From Formosa haliotis (GTDB lineage: Bacteria > Bacteroidota > Bacteroidia > Flavobacteriales > Flavobacteriaceae): DNA of 64,000 nucleotides. The DNA lies in NCBI RefSeq assembly GCF_001685485.1, contig NZ_BDEL01000001.1, positions 4,241,802 to 4,305,801 of the forward strand. The letters are read 5' to 3'. Shown piece by piece: positions 17,697 to 26,046 of the stretch (the stretch's first letter is position 1; each line of letters opens with the position of its first letter). The notes under the pieces were generated by a model. That model saw nothing but the letters and a program-made list of their open reading frames with translations, was not told where the DNA came from and ran no database searches. Made by a program: the position numbers and the translations under genes.

Positions 17697-19505
17697 TTAG
17701 AAACAATATTTATTTTCCTTTTTTACCTTTTCTGCGATTTCATTTCTTAAATCTACAATATCAGGATAATTGGTATATTTTGTGAATCGTTTTAATCCCA
17801 TTAGCATCATTCGTTGCTCGTCACCTTCTGCAAACGAAATAATACTTTCTTTTCCTTTTTTCTCAATAATGTCTACGGCTTGATATAAATACAATTTAGA
17901 CATTGCGATTTGTTCTTTTTGAGCATCTTCGCCAAAACGTTTTGCATTCTTTTCGGTTCTCAAAATAGCCGATTCAGCCATATAAATCTCAATAAGTATG
18001 TCGGATGCAGCCATTAATAATTGTTGGTGACTTTCTAAGTCCGGACCAAATTTTTGTACGGCGGCTCCAGCAACCATTAAGAACACTTTTTTAAGTTTGG
18101 CCACCATAGCCTTTTCTTCAGACAATAATTCAGAATAATCAGGGGTGTCAAAAGACTGGATTCCCATAAGATCTTCTTGAACTTTCATAGCAGGTCCTAA
18201 TAAATCGACATGACCTTTCATGGCTTTTTTAACTAACATCCCTACGCAAAGCATACGGTTAATTTCGTTAGTTCCTTCGTAAATTCTGGCTATTCGCGCA
18301 TCTCTCCAAGCGGCTTCCATAGGGGTGTCTTCAGAGAAGCCCATACCTCCAAATATCTGAATACCTTCGTCTGCACAATGTTGCACGTCTTCAGAAACTG
18401 CTACTTTTAATATAGAACATTCTATAGCATATTCTTCAACACCTTTTAATTCGGCTTCTTGATGCGTGTTTCCTGCAGCTTGACGCATGGCAATACGGTC
18501 TTCAATATTTTTTGCAGCTCTATAAGATGCCGACTCACCAACATAAGCATTTGTAGCCATTTCGGCTAACTTCACTTTAATCGCTCCAAAATCTGAAATC
18601 GGAGTTTTAAATTGCTTACGCTCGTTAGCATATTGCACAGCGGTAGTTGTAATACGACGTTGCGAATCTAAACAGGCTGCAGCCAATTTTATACGCCCTA
18701 TATTTAGTGCATTCATGGCAATTTTAAATCCTTCGCCACGACCGGCTAACATGTTTTCTACAGGAACTACGGTGTCGCTAAAAAACACCTGACGAGTAGA
18801 AGAGGCACGAATACCTAGTTTATGTTCTTCTTCGCCCAAAGTAATTCCGTTTGGGTTTTCTGCATCGTATTCCACGATAAATCCGGTAATGTTTTTATCG
18901 TCTTCAATACGCGCAAACACAATCATTACACTACAAAAACCTGCGTTCGAAATCCACATTTTTTGTCCGTTAATAAGATACGATTTTCCATCATCAGACA
19001 ATTTTGCCGTTGTTTTTCCTGAATTAGCATCACTACCTGCACCAGGTTCTGTTAATGCATAAGCACCAAACCATTCGCCCGTTGCTAATTTGGGAACGTA
19101 TTTCTGTTTTTGTTCTTCTGTACCATATAAGGTAATTGGCATGGTACCAATACCAGTATGTGCACCAAAAGCCGTACTAAACGATCCGGTTCCACTCGAA
19201 ATATAGTCGCAAGTAAGCATGGTCGATACAAACCCCATTCCAAGCCCACCATATTCTTCGGGTACCGCGACACCTAAAAACCCAAGTTCGGCTGCTTTAC
19301 GCATAACTTCTTCGGTAAGGGCATAGTCTTTTGCTTCAAATCGTGGTTTATTCGGAATAATTTCGCGGTCGTTAAATTCCATAACCGCCTCTTTCATCAT
19401 GGTTTGCTCTTCAGAAAAATCTTCTGGAGTAAACACATCTTCGTAATTTGTTTCTTTTATAAGGAATTGTCCTCCTCTTAGTATGTCTTTGTCTGTTGTT
19501 TCCAT
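17697..19505 (-). CDS. Acyl-CoA dehydrogenase
   Basis: The 602-residue flavoenzyme catalyses the first oxidation of fatty acyl-CoA. The acyl-CoA dehydrogenase core occupies about residues 30-430: AVPEEYGGLGMGFV, YALTEPGAGSDANSG (FAD and substrate loop), MWISNAGFCSVM, and IYEGTNEINRMLCVG carrying the catalytic Glu. A C-terminal helical extension (about 440-602) resembles long-chain members. It is the last gene of the fad operon, after the thiolase gene, with a 96-base repeat-filled spacer before it. Confidence 0.94.
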   Translation of the reverse strand: METTDKDILRGGQFLIKETNYEDVFTPEDFSEEQTMMKEAVMEFNDREIIPNKPRFEAKDYALTEEVMRKAAELGFLGVAVPEEYGGLGMGFVSTMLTCDYISSGTGSFSTAFGAHTGIGTMPITLYGTEEQKQKYVPKLATGEWFGAYALTEPGAGSDANSGKTTAKLSDDGKSYLINGQKMWISNAGFCSVMIVFARIEDDKNITGFIVEYDAENPNGITLGEEEHKLGIRASSTRQVFFSDTVVPVENMLAGRGEGFKIAMNALNIGRIKLAAACLDSQRRITTTAVQYANERKQFKTPISDFGAIKVKLAEMATNAYVGESASYRAAKNIEDRIAMRQAAGNTHQEAELKGVEEYAIECSILKVAVSEDVQHCADEGIQIFGGMGFSEDTPMEAAWRDARIARIYEGTNEINRMLCVGMLVKKAMKGHVDLLGPAMKVQEDLMGIQSFDTPDYSELLSEEKAMVAKLKKVFLMVAGAAVQKFGPDLESHQQLLMAASDILIEIYMAESAILRTEKNAKRFGEDAQKEQIAMSKLYLYQAVDIIEKKGKESIISFAEGDEQRMMLMGLKRFTKYTNYPDIVDLRNEIAEKVKKENKYCF

Positions 19506-19534
19506 AGTTTAATTATTAGTTGTTAAGCACGTGG

Positions 19535-19600
19535 TATTGAGTATTGAGTATTGAGATTTTAGTATTGAGCTGTCTAAATACTTAATACTAGTATCTCAAA
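19535..19600. repeat. TATTGAG-type palindromic spacer repeat in the fad operon
   Basis: The gap between the thiolase and acyl-CoA dehydrogenase genes contains tandem GTATTGAGTATTGAG units. It also has an inverted pair with arms GAGATACTAGTATT and AATACTAAAATCTC when read on the coding strand. Related copies flank the four-helix-bundle gene (20811-20830 and 21187-21210). Confidence 0.65.
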
Positions 19601-19601
19601 T

Positions 19602-20792
19602 CTAATTTAAGAATTCAAAAACCCCACATGCACCTTGTCCGGTTCCCACACACATGGTTACTGCACCGTATTTACCAATCATATTACGTTTTCTCATTTC
19701 ATCGAAAAGCTGAACTGAAAGTTTAGCTCCAGTACAACCTAGAGGATGGCCAAGTGCTATGGCTCCACCGTTTACATTTACGATATCGGGGTTTAATTCC
19801 AATTCGCGAATTACCGCGATAGATTGCGAGGCAAAGGCTTCATTTAATTCAATTAATTCTAAATCGTCTTGTTTTAGGCCTGCTTGTTTTAATGCTTTAG
19901 GAATGGCTTTTACAGGACCAATTCCCATAATACGAGGTTCCACACCAGCAGCAGCATAATTTACCAAGCGTGCAATAGGTTGTAAACCTAATTCCTTGAC
20001 CATATCTTCACTCATTACCATTACAAACGCAGCTCCATCACTAGTTTGTGAAGAATTTCCGGCAGTTACACTTCCGCCAGCAGCAAATACTGGACGCAAT
20101 TTAGCAAGGGCTTCTAAGCTTGTATTGGCACGAGGTCCTTCATCTTTGGTTACCGTATAGGATTTTGTTGCTTTTTTACCTTTGGCATCAATATACGTTT
20201 CCTCTACATCTATAGGAACAATCTGATCTTGAAAACGGTTTTCGGCTTGTGCCTTTAATGCTTTCATATGCGAATTGTATGCAAATTCGTCTTGATCTTC
20301 ACGAGAAACTTTAAACTGATTGGCAACGGCTTCAGCGGTATTTCCCATGCCCCAATAGTAATCTTCGTGACCCGCCTTTACAACATCGTAATTTAACTCG
20401 GGTTTAAAACCTGTCATAGGCACAGAACTCATGCTTTCTGCACCACCGGCGATGATACAATCGGCCATACCTGCCTGGATTTTAGCTGTGGCCATACCTA
20501 TGGTTTCTATTCCAGAAGAACAAAAACGGTTTACCGTAACGCCGGGAACATCTACTATATCTAAGCCCATTAAAGAGATTAGACGCGCCATGTTTAACCC
20601 TTGCGAGCCTTCTGGCATCGCGTTTCCTACCATAACATCGTCGATACGTTTAGGATCTAATTCTGGCAATTCCTTCATCATATACTTGATGGTTTCGGCA
20701 GCCAATTCATCGGTTCTTTTAAAACGGAACACACCTTTAGGTGCTTTACCTACTGCGGTTCTGTATGCTTTAACTATATATGCTTGTTTCAT
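19602..20792 (-). CDS. fadA: Acetyl-CoA C-acyltransferase (thiolase)
   Basis: The 396-residue thiolase has both catalytic cysteines and the conserved His: [11 protein letters not shown] (Cys91), [16 protein letters not shown], and [16 protein letters not shown] at the end. It releases acetyl-CoA in the last step of beta-oxidation. It lies in the operon after the FadB-type gene and an inserted four-helix-bundle gene. The FadA assignment rests on this context; biosynthetic thiolases are similar in sequence. Confidence 0.92.
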   Translation of the reverse strand: MKQAYIVKAYRTAVGKAPKGVFRFKRTDELAAETIKYMMKELPELDPKRIDDVMVGNAMPEGSQGLNMARLISLMGLDIVDVPGVTVNRFCSSGIETIGMATAKIQAGMADCIIAGGAESMSSVPMTGFKPELNYDVVKAGHEDYYWGMGNTAEAVANQFKVSREDQDEFAYNSHMKALKAQAENRFQDQIVPIDVEETYIDAKGKKATKSYTVTKDEGPRANTSLEALAKLRPVFAAGGSVTAGNSSQTSDGAAFVMVMSEDMVKELGLQPIARLVNYAAAGVEPRIMGIGPVKAIPKALKQAGLKQDDLELIELNEAFASQSIAVIRELELNPDIVNVNGGAIALGHPLGCTGAKLSVQLFDEMRKRNMIGKYGAVTMCVGTGQGACGVFEFLN

Positions 20793-20810
20793 AATATTAG
20801 ATATGAGTAA

Positions 20811-20830
20811 AAAGTATTTAGTATTGAGAT
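20811..20830. repeat. TATTGAG-type repeat downstream of the four-helix-bundle gene
   Basis: AAAGTATTTAGTATTGAGAT on the plus strand. It is an inverted counterpart of the copy at 21187-21210 on the other side of the four-helix-bundle gene. Confidence 0.6.
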
Positions 20831-21178
20831 TTAGAGTTTCTGCTGAAATGAATAATTCATTTTCTGAATTTCAACACATAATTCAATAATTGGTTTTACG
20901 TTTTCTTCCTTTAATAGTTTTAATTCTATTAATAAAATTAATTGAGTTTGAAGTTCATATGTTGAACCATTTGCGATACTCAAAAAATATTTAAATTCTT
21001 TATTAGAATTTCTTCCACCGCCTTCAGCTATATTAGAAGGAATGGAAATAGCACTTCTTTTTATTTGTGATGATAAGCCATATTGTTCATCAGAAGGTAA
21101 ATGAGCAACAAGTAAATAAACCTGTTTAGTTAGTTCTATAGACTTTTGCCATATTTTTAACTCACTTATATTGTGCAT
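20831..21178 (-). CDS. Four-helix-bundle protein (23S rRNA intervening-sequence protein family)
   Basis: The 115 residues match the four-helix-bundle family first found in intervening sequences of 23S rRNA genes: LKIWQKSIELTKQVYLL, LPSDEQYGLSSQIKRSAISIPSNIAEGGGR and FKYFLSIANGSTYELQTQL. The biochemical function of the family is not established. It lies between the FadB-type and thiolase genes of a beta-oxidation operon, where no such protein is needed. Inverted copies of a TATTGAG-type repeat sit at both ends. That suggests it entered the operon as a small mobile or transposed unit. Confidence 0.88.
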   Translation of the reverse strand: MHNISELKIWQKSIELTKQVYLLVAHLPSDEQYGLSSQIKRSAISIPSNIAEGGGRNSNKEFKYFLSIANGSTYELQTQLILLIELKLLKEENVKPIIELCVEIQKMNYSFQQKL

Positions 21179-21186
21179 TCTTCTAA

Positions 21187-21210
21187 TTACTTAATACTAA
21201 AATCTCATTA
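21187..21210. repeat. TATTGAG-type repeat upstream of the four-helix-bundle gene
   Basis: The plus strand carries CTTAATACTAAAATCTCATT; the coding strand reads GAGATTTTAGTATTAAG. It is the inverted partner of the copy at 20811-20830 and resembles the array at 19535-19600. Confidence 0.6.
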
Positions 21211-21216
21211 CTTTAA

Positions 21217-23625
21217 TTAATTTCTAAGCGGTTTCCCTGTTTTCAACATGTGCTGAATACGTTCTAAAGTTTTACGTTCTGTACATAGACTTAAAAAGGC
21301 TTCACGTTCTAAATCTAGAAGGTATTGCTCACTAACTAAAGTAGGTTCCGATAAATCGCCACCAGCCATAACGTAGGCTAGTTTGTTCGCAATTTTTTGG
21401 TCGTGCTCACTAATAAAACGACTAGCTTCCATAGAATCAGTTCCTACTAAAAACATACCTAAGGCCTGTTTTCCTAGTACTTTTATATCGTTACGTTTTA
21501 TAGGCTGTGTATAACCTGCTTCGGCCATTAATTTGGCATGCGCTTTGGCCGTTGCTATTTGTCGGTCTTTGTTTACAACAACGATATCTTTTCCGTGTTG
21601 AAGAACACCTAAATCGAAAGCTTCGTAAGCAGAGGTCGACACTTTAGCCATACCAATGGTTAAGAAATACTCCTGAAGGGTATTCAATTCTACATCACCT
21701 TTTTTGAAAGTGTCTTGAGCTCGCAGAGTCATTTCTTTTGAACCACCACCACCAGGGATAACACCTACACCAAATTCTACAAGTCCCATGTATGTTTCTG
21801 CCGCAGCCACTACTTTATCGGCGTGCAGCGATAATTCGCAACCTCCTCCAAGGGTCATGCCGTGAGGAGCTGACACTGTAGGAATGGCAGAATAACGCAT
21901 GCGCATCATGGTATCTTGGAAATATTTAATCGCCATATTAAGCTCGTCGTATTCTTGTTCGGCAGCCATCATGAAAATCATTCCAATGTTTGCTCCTACA
22001 GAGAAATTGGCACCTTGGTTTCCTACAACTAAACCTTGGAAATCTTTTTCAGCTAAATCTATAGCCTTATTAATTCCTGCTAAGACATCGCCACCTATGG
22101 TATTCATTTTAGACTGGAACTCGACATTTAAAATGCCATCGCCTAAATCTTCTACAACAACTCCTGAATTTTTAAAGACTTCATGCGATTTACGAATGTT
22201 ATCTAAAATTATAAAGGCATCTTGTCCTGGAACTTTTTCTTGTTTCTTAGACGGAATATCATAAAAATAGGAGGCTCCATCTTTTACGGTATAGAAGGAG
22301 GATACCCCAGAAGCTAACATATCGTTAACCCATGCTGCAGGCTCAAAACCTTCAGCTTTCATAATGTCTATTCCTTTTTCTACACCTATGGCATCCCAGA
22401 TTTGGAATGGGCCGTGTTCCCATCCAAAACCAGCTTTCATGGCATCGTCTATCTTATATAATTCGTTTGTAATTTCTGGAATTCGGTTAGATACATAAGC
22501 AAATAGTGCTGCGAAGTTTTTTCTGTAGAAATCGCCAGCCTTATCCTTTCCGGCAACCAAAACTTTAAAACGATCTACAACTTTATCAATCGTTTTCGTT
22601 AATTCTAAAGTGGCAAAATTTGCTTTTTTGTTGGCACGATATTCTAAGGTGTTCAGGTCTAACGACAGGATGTCTTTTGTACCGTCTTTATGGCGTTCTA
22701 ATTTGTAGAATCCTTGTTTGGTTTTGCTTCCAAGCCATTTGTTTTCCATCATTTTACTAATGAAATCAGGTAGCTTAAACAGTTCGTGACGTTCGTCTGT
22801 AGGCACATTATCGTATAAACCATTGGCCACATGTACCAGCGTGTCTAAACCTACAACATCTACCGTACGGAAGGTTGCCGATTTAGGGCGGCCAATTACA
22901 GGGCCGGTTAATTTATCGACTTCTTCTATGGTTAAATCCATGTCTTTAACAGCATGAAATAAACTCATAATGCTGAATATTCCAACGCGATTCCCTATAA
23001 AAGCAGGAGTGTCTTTAGCCACAACCGAGGTTTTTCCTAGAAATTGCTCGCCATAACTATTTAAAAAGTCTAACACTTCCGGACTTGTTTTAGGTCCAGG
23101 AATAATTTCGAATAACTTTAAATACCTCGCAGGGTTAAAAAAGTGCGTACCGCAGAAATGCTTCTGAAAATTTTCGGAGCGGCCTTCGCTCATAAAATGA
23201 ATAGGGATTCCAGAAGTATTCGATGTAATTAAAGTACCCGGTGTTCTGTGTTTTTCTAGATTTTCGAACACTTGTTTTTTTATGTCAAGACGTTCTACAA
23301 CCACCTCAATAATCCAATCTACATCTTTAACCTTTGCAATATCATCTTCTAAATTTCCGGTCGTAATACGGCTTGCAAATTTTTGATGATAAATAGGAGA
23401 GGGTTTCGATTTTAAAGCAGCAGAAAGCGAATCGTTAACGATTCTGTTTCTAACAGCTTTGTCTTCTAATGTTAATCCTTTAGCTTGCTCTGTAGCATTT
23501 AGCTCTCTAGGCACTATGTCTAGCAATAACACATATACACCTATATTGGCAAAATGACAAGCAATACCGCTTCCCATTATTCCGGAACCTATAACGGCTA
23601 CTTTTTTAATTCTACGTGTACTCAT
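21217..23625 (-). CDS. 3-hydroxyacyl-CoA dehydrogenase / enoyl-CoA hydratase (FadB-type)
   Basis: This 802-residue bifunctional enzyme has the dehydrogenase part first: KVAVIGSGIMGSGIACHF is the NAD-binding glycine loop, residues about 8-25, followed by HFFNPARYLKLFEIIPG. The hydratase (crotonase) part is in the C-terminal half: GANFSVGANIGMIF, and HGMTLGGGCELSLHAD with the oxyanion-hole glycines. This domain order is the reverse of the E. coli FadB order and is typical of a Bacteroidota and Gram-positive type. It performs hydration and the second oxidation in beta-oxidation. The start codon is 1 base from the MarR stop codon, indicating tight co-transcription. Confidence 0.93.
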   Translation of the reverse strand: MSTRRIKKVAVIGSGIMGSGIACHFANIGVYVLLLDIVPRELNATEQAKGLTLEDKAVRNRIVNDSLSAALKSKPSPIYHQKFASRITTGNLEDDIAKVKDVDWIIEVVVERLDIKKQVFENLEKHRTPGTLITSNTSGIPIHFMSEGRSENFQKHFCGTHFFNPARYLKLFEIIPGPKTSPEVLDFLNSYGEQFLGKTSVVAKDTPAFIGNRVGIFSIMSLFHAVKDMDLTIEEVDKLTGPVIGRPKSATFRTVDVVGLDTLVHVANGLYDNVPTDERHELFKLPDFISKMMENKWLGSKTKQGFYKLERHKDGTKDILSLDLNTLEYRANKKANFATLELTKTIDKVVDRFKVLVAGKDKAGDFYRKNFAALFAYVSNRIPEITNELYKIDDAMKAGFGWEHGPFQIWDAIGVEKGIDIMKAEGFEPAAWVNDMLASGVSSFYTVKDGASYFYDIPSKKQEKVPGQDAFIILDNIRKSHEVFKNSGVVVEDLGDGILNVEFQSKMNTIGGDVLAGINKAIDLAEKDFQGLVVGNQGANFSVGANIGMIFMMAAEQEYDELNMAIKYFQDTMMRMRYSAIPTVSAPHGMTLGGGCELSLHADKVVAAAETYMGLVEFGVGVIPGGGGSKEMTLRAQDTFKKGDVELNTLQEYFLTIGMAKVSTSAYEAFDLGVLQHGKDIVVVNKDRQIATAKAHAKLMAEAGYTQPIKRNDIKVLGKQALGMFLVGTDSMEASRFISEHDQKIANKLAYVMAGGDLSEPTLVSEQYLLDLEREAFLSLCTERKTLERIQHMLKTGKPLRN

Positions 23626-23626
23626 T

Positions 23627-24079
23627 TTATTTAAAAATGCTTTCGTTATTATATATTTTTTTATTCGAAATTAAATCGTTGATCACTTCTGCAACTTCGT
23701 AAAAATGTTCAATTTTTTCTGGAGAGATATTTTTTCTCACGGCTTCGTTAAAAACTAAAACCCGATCTTTAGAATACTCTCTTTTTTCTTTTCCAAACGG
23801 TGTTAGATAAATTAAAACACCACGGCCATCTTCAGGATTGGGTTTACGTTCTATAAGCCCTTGCTTTTCCATGTTTTTTATAATGCGCGATAAACTAGTC
23901 GCTTCCATGCCCATTTTTGGGCCTAAAGACGTGGATGGTGTTCCTTTTTCCGGATCTATACTTAACAAAGCAAAACCTGTAGCCATTGTGCTATCAAATT
24001 TAGCGCCTTGTTCGTTATACATTTTGGTCACCGCTAACCATGTGGTTCGCAACACATAGTCAATTGTTTTGTCTTTCAT
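23627..24079 (-). CDS. MarR family transcriptional regulator of the fad operon
   Basis: The 150-residue winged-helix protein contains GFALLSIDPEKGTPSTSLGPKMG and SLSRIIKNMEKQGLIERKPNPEDGRGVLIYLT, the recognition helix and wing of MarR proteins. It is the first gene of the beta-oxidation operon and probably represses it, with acyl-CoA or a fatty acid as the inducer by analogy with FadR/FabR-like systems. The likely operator is the palindrome at 24118-24129 in its own promoter. Confidence 0.9.
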   Translation of the reverse strand: MKDKTIDYVLRTTWLAVTKMYNEQGAKFDSTMATGFALLSIDPEKGTPSTSLGPKMGMEATSLSRIIKNMEKQGLIERKPNPEDGRGVLIYLTPFGKEKREYSKDRVLVFNEAVRKNISPEKIEHFYEVAEVINDLISNKKIYNNESIFK

Positions 24080-24098
24080 AGGTCAATTTTCTCTCAAC

Positions 24099-24129
24099 CA
24101 AATATAATAAAAAATATTATGCATGCATA
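24099..24129 (-). promoter_or_regulatory. Promoter and palindromic operator of the fad operon
   Basis: On the minus strand TATATTTG (24106-24099) matches the -7 box TAnnTTTG, giving a start point about 13 bases before the marR ATG at 24079. A perfect 12-base palindrome, TATGCATGCATA (24118-24129), overlaps the -25 to -35 region. A MarR dimer bound there would block RNA polymerase, consistent with autoregulation. Confidence 0.6.
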
Positions 24130-24411
24130 GTAAATGATTGAATTTTAACTAAAATTATAGACAAATAATTTAAGATATCATGAAAATGAGGGGGATACAT
24201 TGCATAATGTATTTAAAAGGTGTTAAGCAGGTGATTTTAAGATTATATTTGAGCAAGGAATCATTAGTAGATTTTACTATAGTCTAGATATGATTACGTA
24301 GGACTATTTAAGTGAAAGTAATATCTTTAAACCTTAAATGATTTTGTGCTTATACTTATGTAGTAAAAGGTTAGGTGTAAAAATTTAGAAATTAAATGCA
24401 ATACAAAAAAA
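24130..24411. other. Upstream region with a second palindrome
   Basis: The rest of the 332-base gap between marR and the next lipoprotein gene is AT-rich. It holds an 18-base palindrome, ATACATTGCATAATGTAT (24195-24212), with 7-base arms. Its TTGCATAA core resembles the GCAT core of the fad palindrome, so it could be a weaker second operator. I see no gene here. Confidence 0.35.
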
Positions 24412-24903
24412 ATGAGAAAATTCTATTTATTAGTTGTTTTAAGCTTGTTGGTTTTTACGTGTTCTAATAACGATTCCGATGCAGAGGTAGATACCTATAG
24501 TTATACCTATAAAGAGGATAGTAATTTAATTATTGTTTCTCGCGACGATACTTATATGAAATATGGTAAAGTTGAAAGTGGAGATTATTTGGTTTTTGAA
24601 TATATGTTTGACAAATTTTCGGATGAAGAGATTGCAGATGATGGTTATACTGAAATTATTAAATTTGAAATAGACCCAGAGCGTGAAACATTTTCGTATT
24701 CGGGAGATGAATTGGCTGAAATGGATATCGTGCTTACCAAAATTTGTTACTGTCATTTTCCAAAAGAAACCGATGAAGATTTTCCTGTAACAGGAAGGCT
24801 TAGCGGAGAAAAAATTTCAGATACCGAATGGCATATTACATTCAATTTGACGTTTTATGTGAGCGATCATAGAGTGATTGATGCTGTTTTTACTTTGGAA
24901 TAA
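24412..24903 (+). CDS. Putative lipoprotein of unknown function
   Basis: The 163-residue product starts MRKFYLLVVLSLLVFTC, a lipobox with Cys17, followed by an acidic SNNDSDAEVD stretch as in exported Bacteroidota lipoproteins. The remainder is predicted beta-rich (DYLVFEYMFDKF, EIIKFEIDPERETFSY, WHITFNLTFYVSDHRV). It contains a CYC pair near residue 120. I do not recognise a family. It is monocistronic. Confidence 0.65.
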   Translation: MRKFYLLVVLSLLVFTCSNNDSDAEVDTYSYTYKEDSNLIIVSRDDTYMKYGKVESGDYLVFEYMFDKFSDEEIADDGYTEIIKFEIDPERETFSYSGDELAEMDIVLTKICYCHFPKETDEDFPVTGRLSGEKISDTEWHITFNLTFYVSDHRVIDAVFTLE

Positions 24904-24960
24904 TAATCTAAGTCATTAACTTTCTGTATAAAAATAGATTAAAGTCTGTTAGTTTATTAT

Positions 24961-24982
24961 AAAATGAGTTGGCAAACATTTT
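24961..24982 (-). repeat. Upstream boundary motif of the cassette-like gene
   Basis: Its reverse complement begins AAAATGTTTGCCAAC, matching AAAATGATTTGCCAAC at the downstream boundary (25561-25576). The two form an inverted pair around the DUF6252-like gene. Confidence 0.45.
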
Positions 24983-25026
24983 GACACAACCATTTGATCG
25001 GAATTTCGTTTAAAAAAAAGCATACT

Positions 25027-25560
25027 ATGAAAAAACTGATTTTTATTTTGTCAATATTGACTTTCATATCCTGTGATACAGCTTCAGTTGATTTGGACGA
25101 TGAGAAATATGTGTTTGACGGAAGAGGAGGCGTGAAATGTAAAGTTAATGGCAACCTATTAAAACCGTCTGTATTCACAAGTCCTGGAGCTAGGTCGGTA
25201 TGGTTTAGTTTGGCTGACTATGATGATTTAAATCGTATGTACCTTTCGTTTAGGAATAGAGGTCAGTCACCAGATTTCATTGACCAATTTGTAACAATAG
25301 AAATTACTGGAATAAGCACAACAACTTCAATGGTTGGTAATATTTATAATCTTGGTGATGAACCTAATCAAGGAGAATATAGTATTGATACCTCCAGCTC
25401 AGTTTACAAAACTAACGAAATTTATTTTGGAACTTTGGAAATTCTATATCACGATATTGATAACTTTATTTTGGGCGGTCGTTTCGAGTTTGACGCAGTA
25501 AATGAAGATGGAGAAATTATAGAAATAAAAGAAGGGGAATTTGACTTAAAATATTTGTAA
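25027..25560 (+). CDS. DUF6252-like lipoprotein
   Basis: The start is the ATG at 25027 (MKKLIFILSILTFISC, lipobox Cys16); an in-frame ATG at 24994 only adds charged residues before the signal. The 177-residue product has a beta-sandwich pattern: GGVKCKVNGNLLKPSVF, MYLSFRNRGQSPDF, and near the end GGRFEFDAVNEDGEIIEIKEGEFDLKYL. The last segment is like Bacteroidota DUF6252 proteins as I remember them. It is probably a membrane-attached envelope protein. It is bracketed by inverted boundary motifs (24961-24982 and 25561-25580) and followed by a long palindromic repeat, as in a gene cassette. Confidence 0.7.
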   Translation: MKKLIFILSILTFISCDTASVDLDDEKYVFDGRGGVKCKVNGNLLKPSVFTSPGARSVWFSLADYDDLNRMYLSFRNRGQSPDFIDQFVTIEITGISTTTSMVGNIYNLGDEPNQGEYSIDTSSSVYKTNEIYFGTLEILYHDIDNFILGGRFEFDAVNEDGEIIEIKEGEFDLKYL

Positions 25561-25570
25561 AAAATGATTT

Positions 25571-25704
25571 GCCAACAATGGCTATAAATAATTGCTTGTT
25601 CTCGTCTACTCTGGAAATTCCTGCGGAATTTCCAACTCGGTGTGTACTTGCAAAGTTAAGTGCTAACCCACGCAACTACTCATACGAGCCGAGACCGTTA
25701 GGTC
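25571..25704 (+). repeat. attC-like long palindromic repeat after the DUF6252-like gene
   Basis: The element starts GCCAACAATGGCT and ends GAGCCGAGACCGTTAGG. The outer arms pair imperfectly: GGCTATAAATAATTGC at 25580-25595 pairs with GCAACTACTCATACGAGCC at 25672-25690. The centre has a 9-base hairpin GGAAATTCC / GGAATTTCC at 25613-25633. I recall similar 130-150 base palindromes next to single small genes in many Bacteroidota genomes. The outer GCCAAC and GTTAGG boxes resemble the core sites of integron attC elements, but there is no integrase in the window. Confidence 0.6.
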
Positions 25705-25975
25705 AAAACCGAAAAGTAAAAAATAGCTATCAGAAAAGCATTAAATTCTGTCTTTAGAAGTTTGTTTCAGAATTTTAGGATAGGGATAAGCCAATGTGAG
25801 TACCTGAAATTTCGTGACAACTGCAGTAAGGAGTTTTGGTTGAAGAAACCTCAACTTTCTACACAGCCTCATTTTTAACTATCAATTTTAATGCAGATAC
25901 AACACTATAAAATTTATAAACGTGTCTATTAAAAGCGATTAATTTCTAGGTCTCATTATAAAATATGTTGTTAAA

Positions 25976-26022
25976 ATATAAAGAACAGTTAAACTATAAA
26001 ACAGAACATCTGTTCTTTATAT
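25976..26022 (-). terminator. Hairpin downstream of the acyl-CoA ligase gene
   Basis: ATATAAAGAACAG (25976-25988) pairs perfectly with CTGTTCTTTATAT (26010-26022) across a 21-base loop. A nested AGAACATCTGTTCT palindrome (26003-26016) offers an alternative hairpin. It lies 25 bases beyond the stop codon of the acyl-CoA ligase gene and is probably its terminator. The rest of 25705-26046 shows nothing else. Confidence 0.5.
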
Positions 26023-26046
26023 CTTGAAAACATTAGGTGTCTAACG

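Noticed and set aside
19535..19600. CRISPR-like array in the fad operon spacer
   Set aside because: The units are 7-8 bases long, without spacers or cas genes; it is a simple palindromic repeat.
25571..25704. True integron attC site
   Set aside because: No integron integrase or attI is visible and the core boxes are only approximate, so it is recorded as attC-like only.
25569..25757. Short open frame inside the attC-like repeat
   Set aside because: It follows the palindromic repeat exactly and has no signal of selection; it is repeat sequence.
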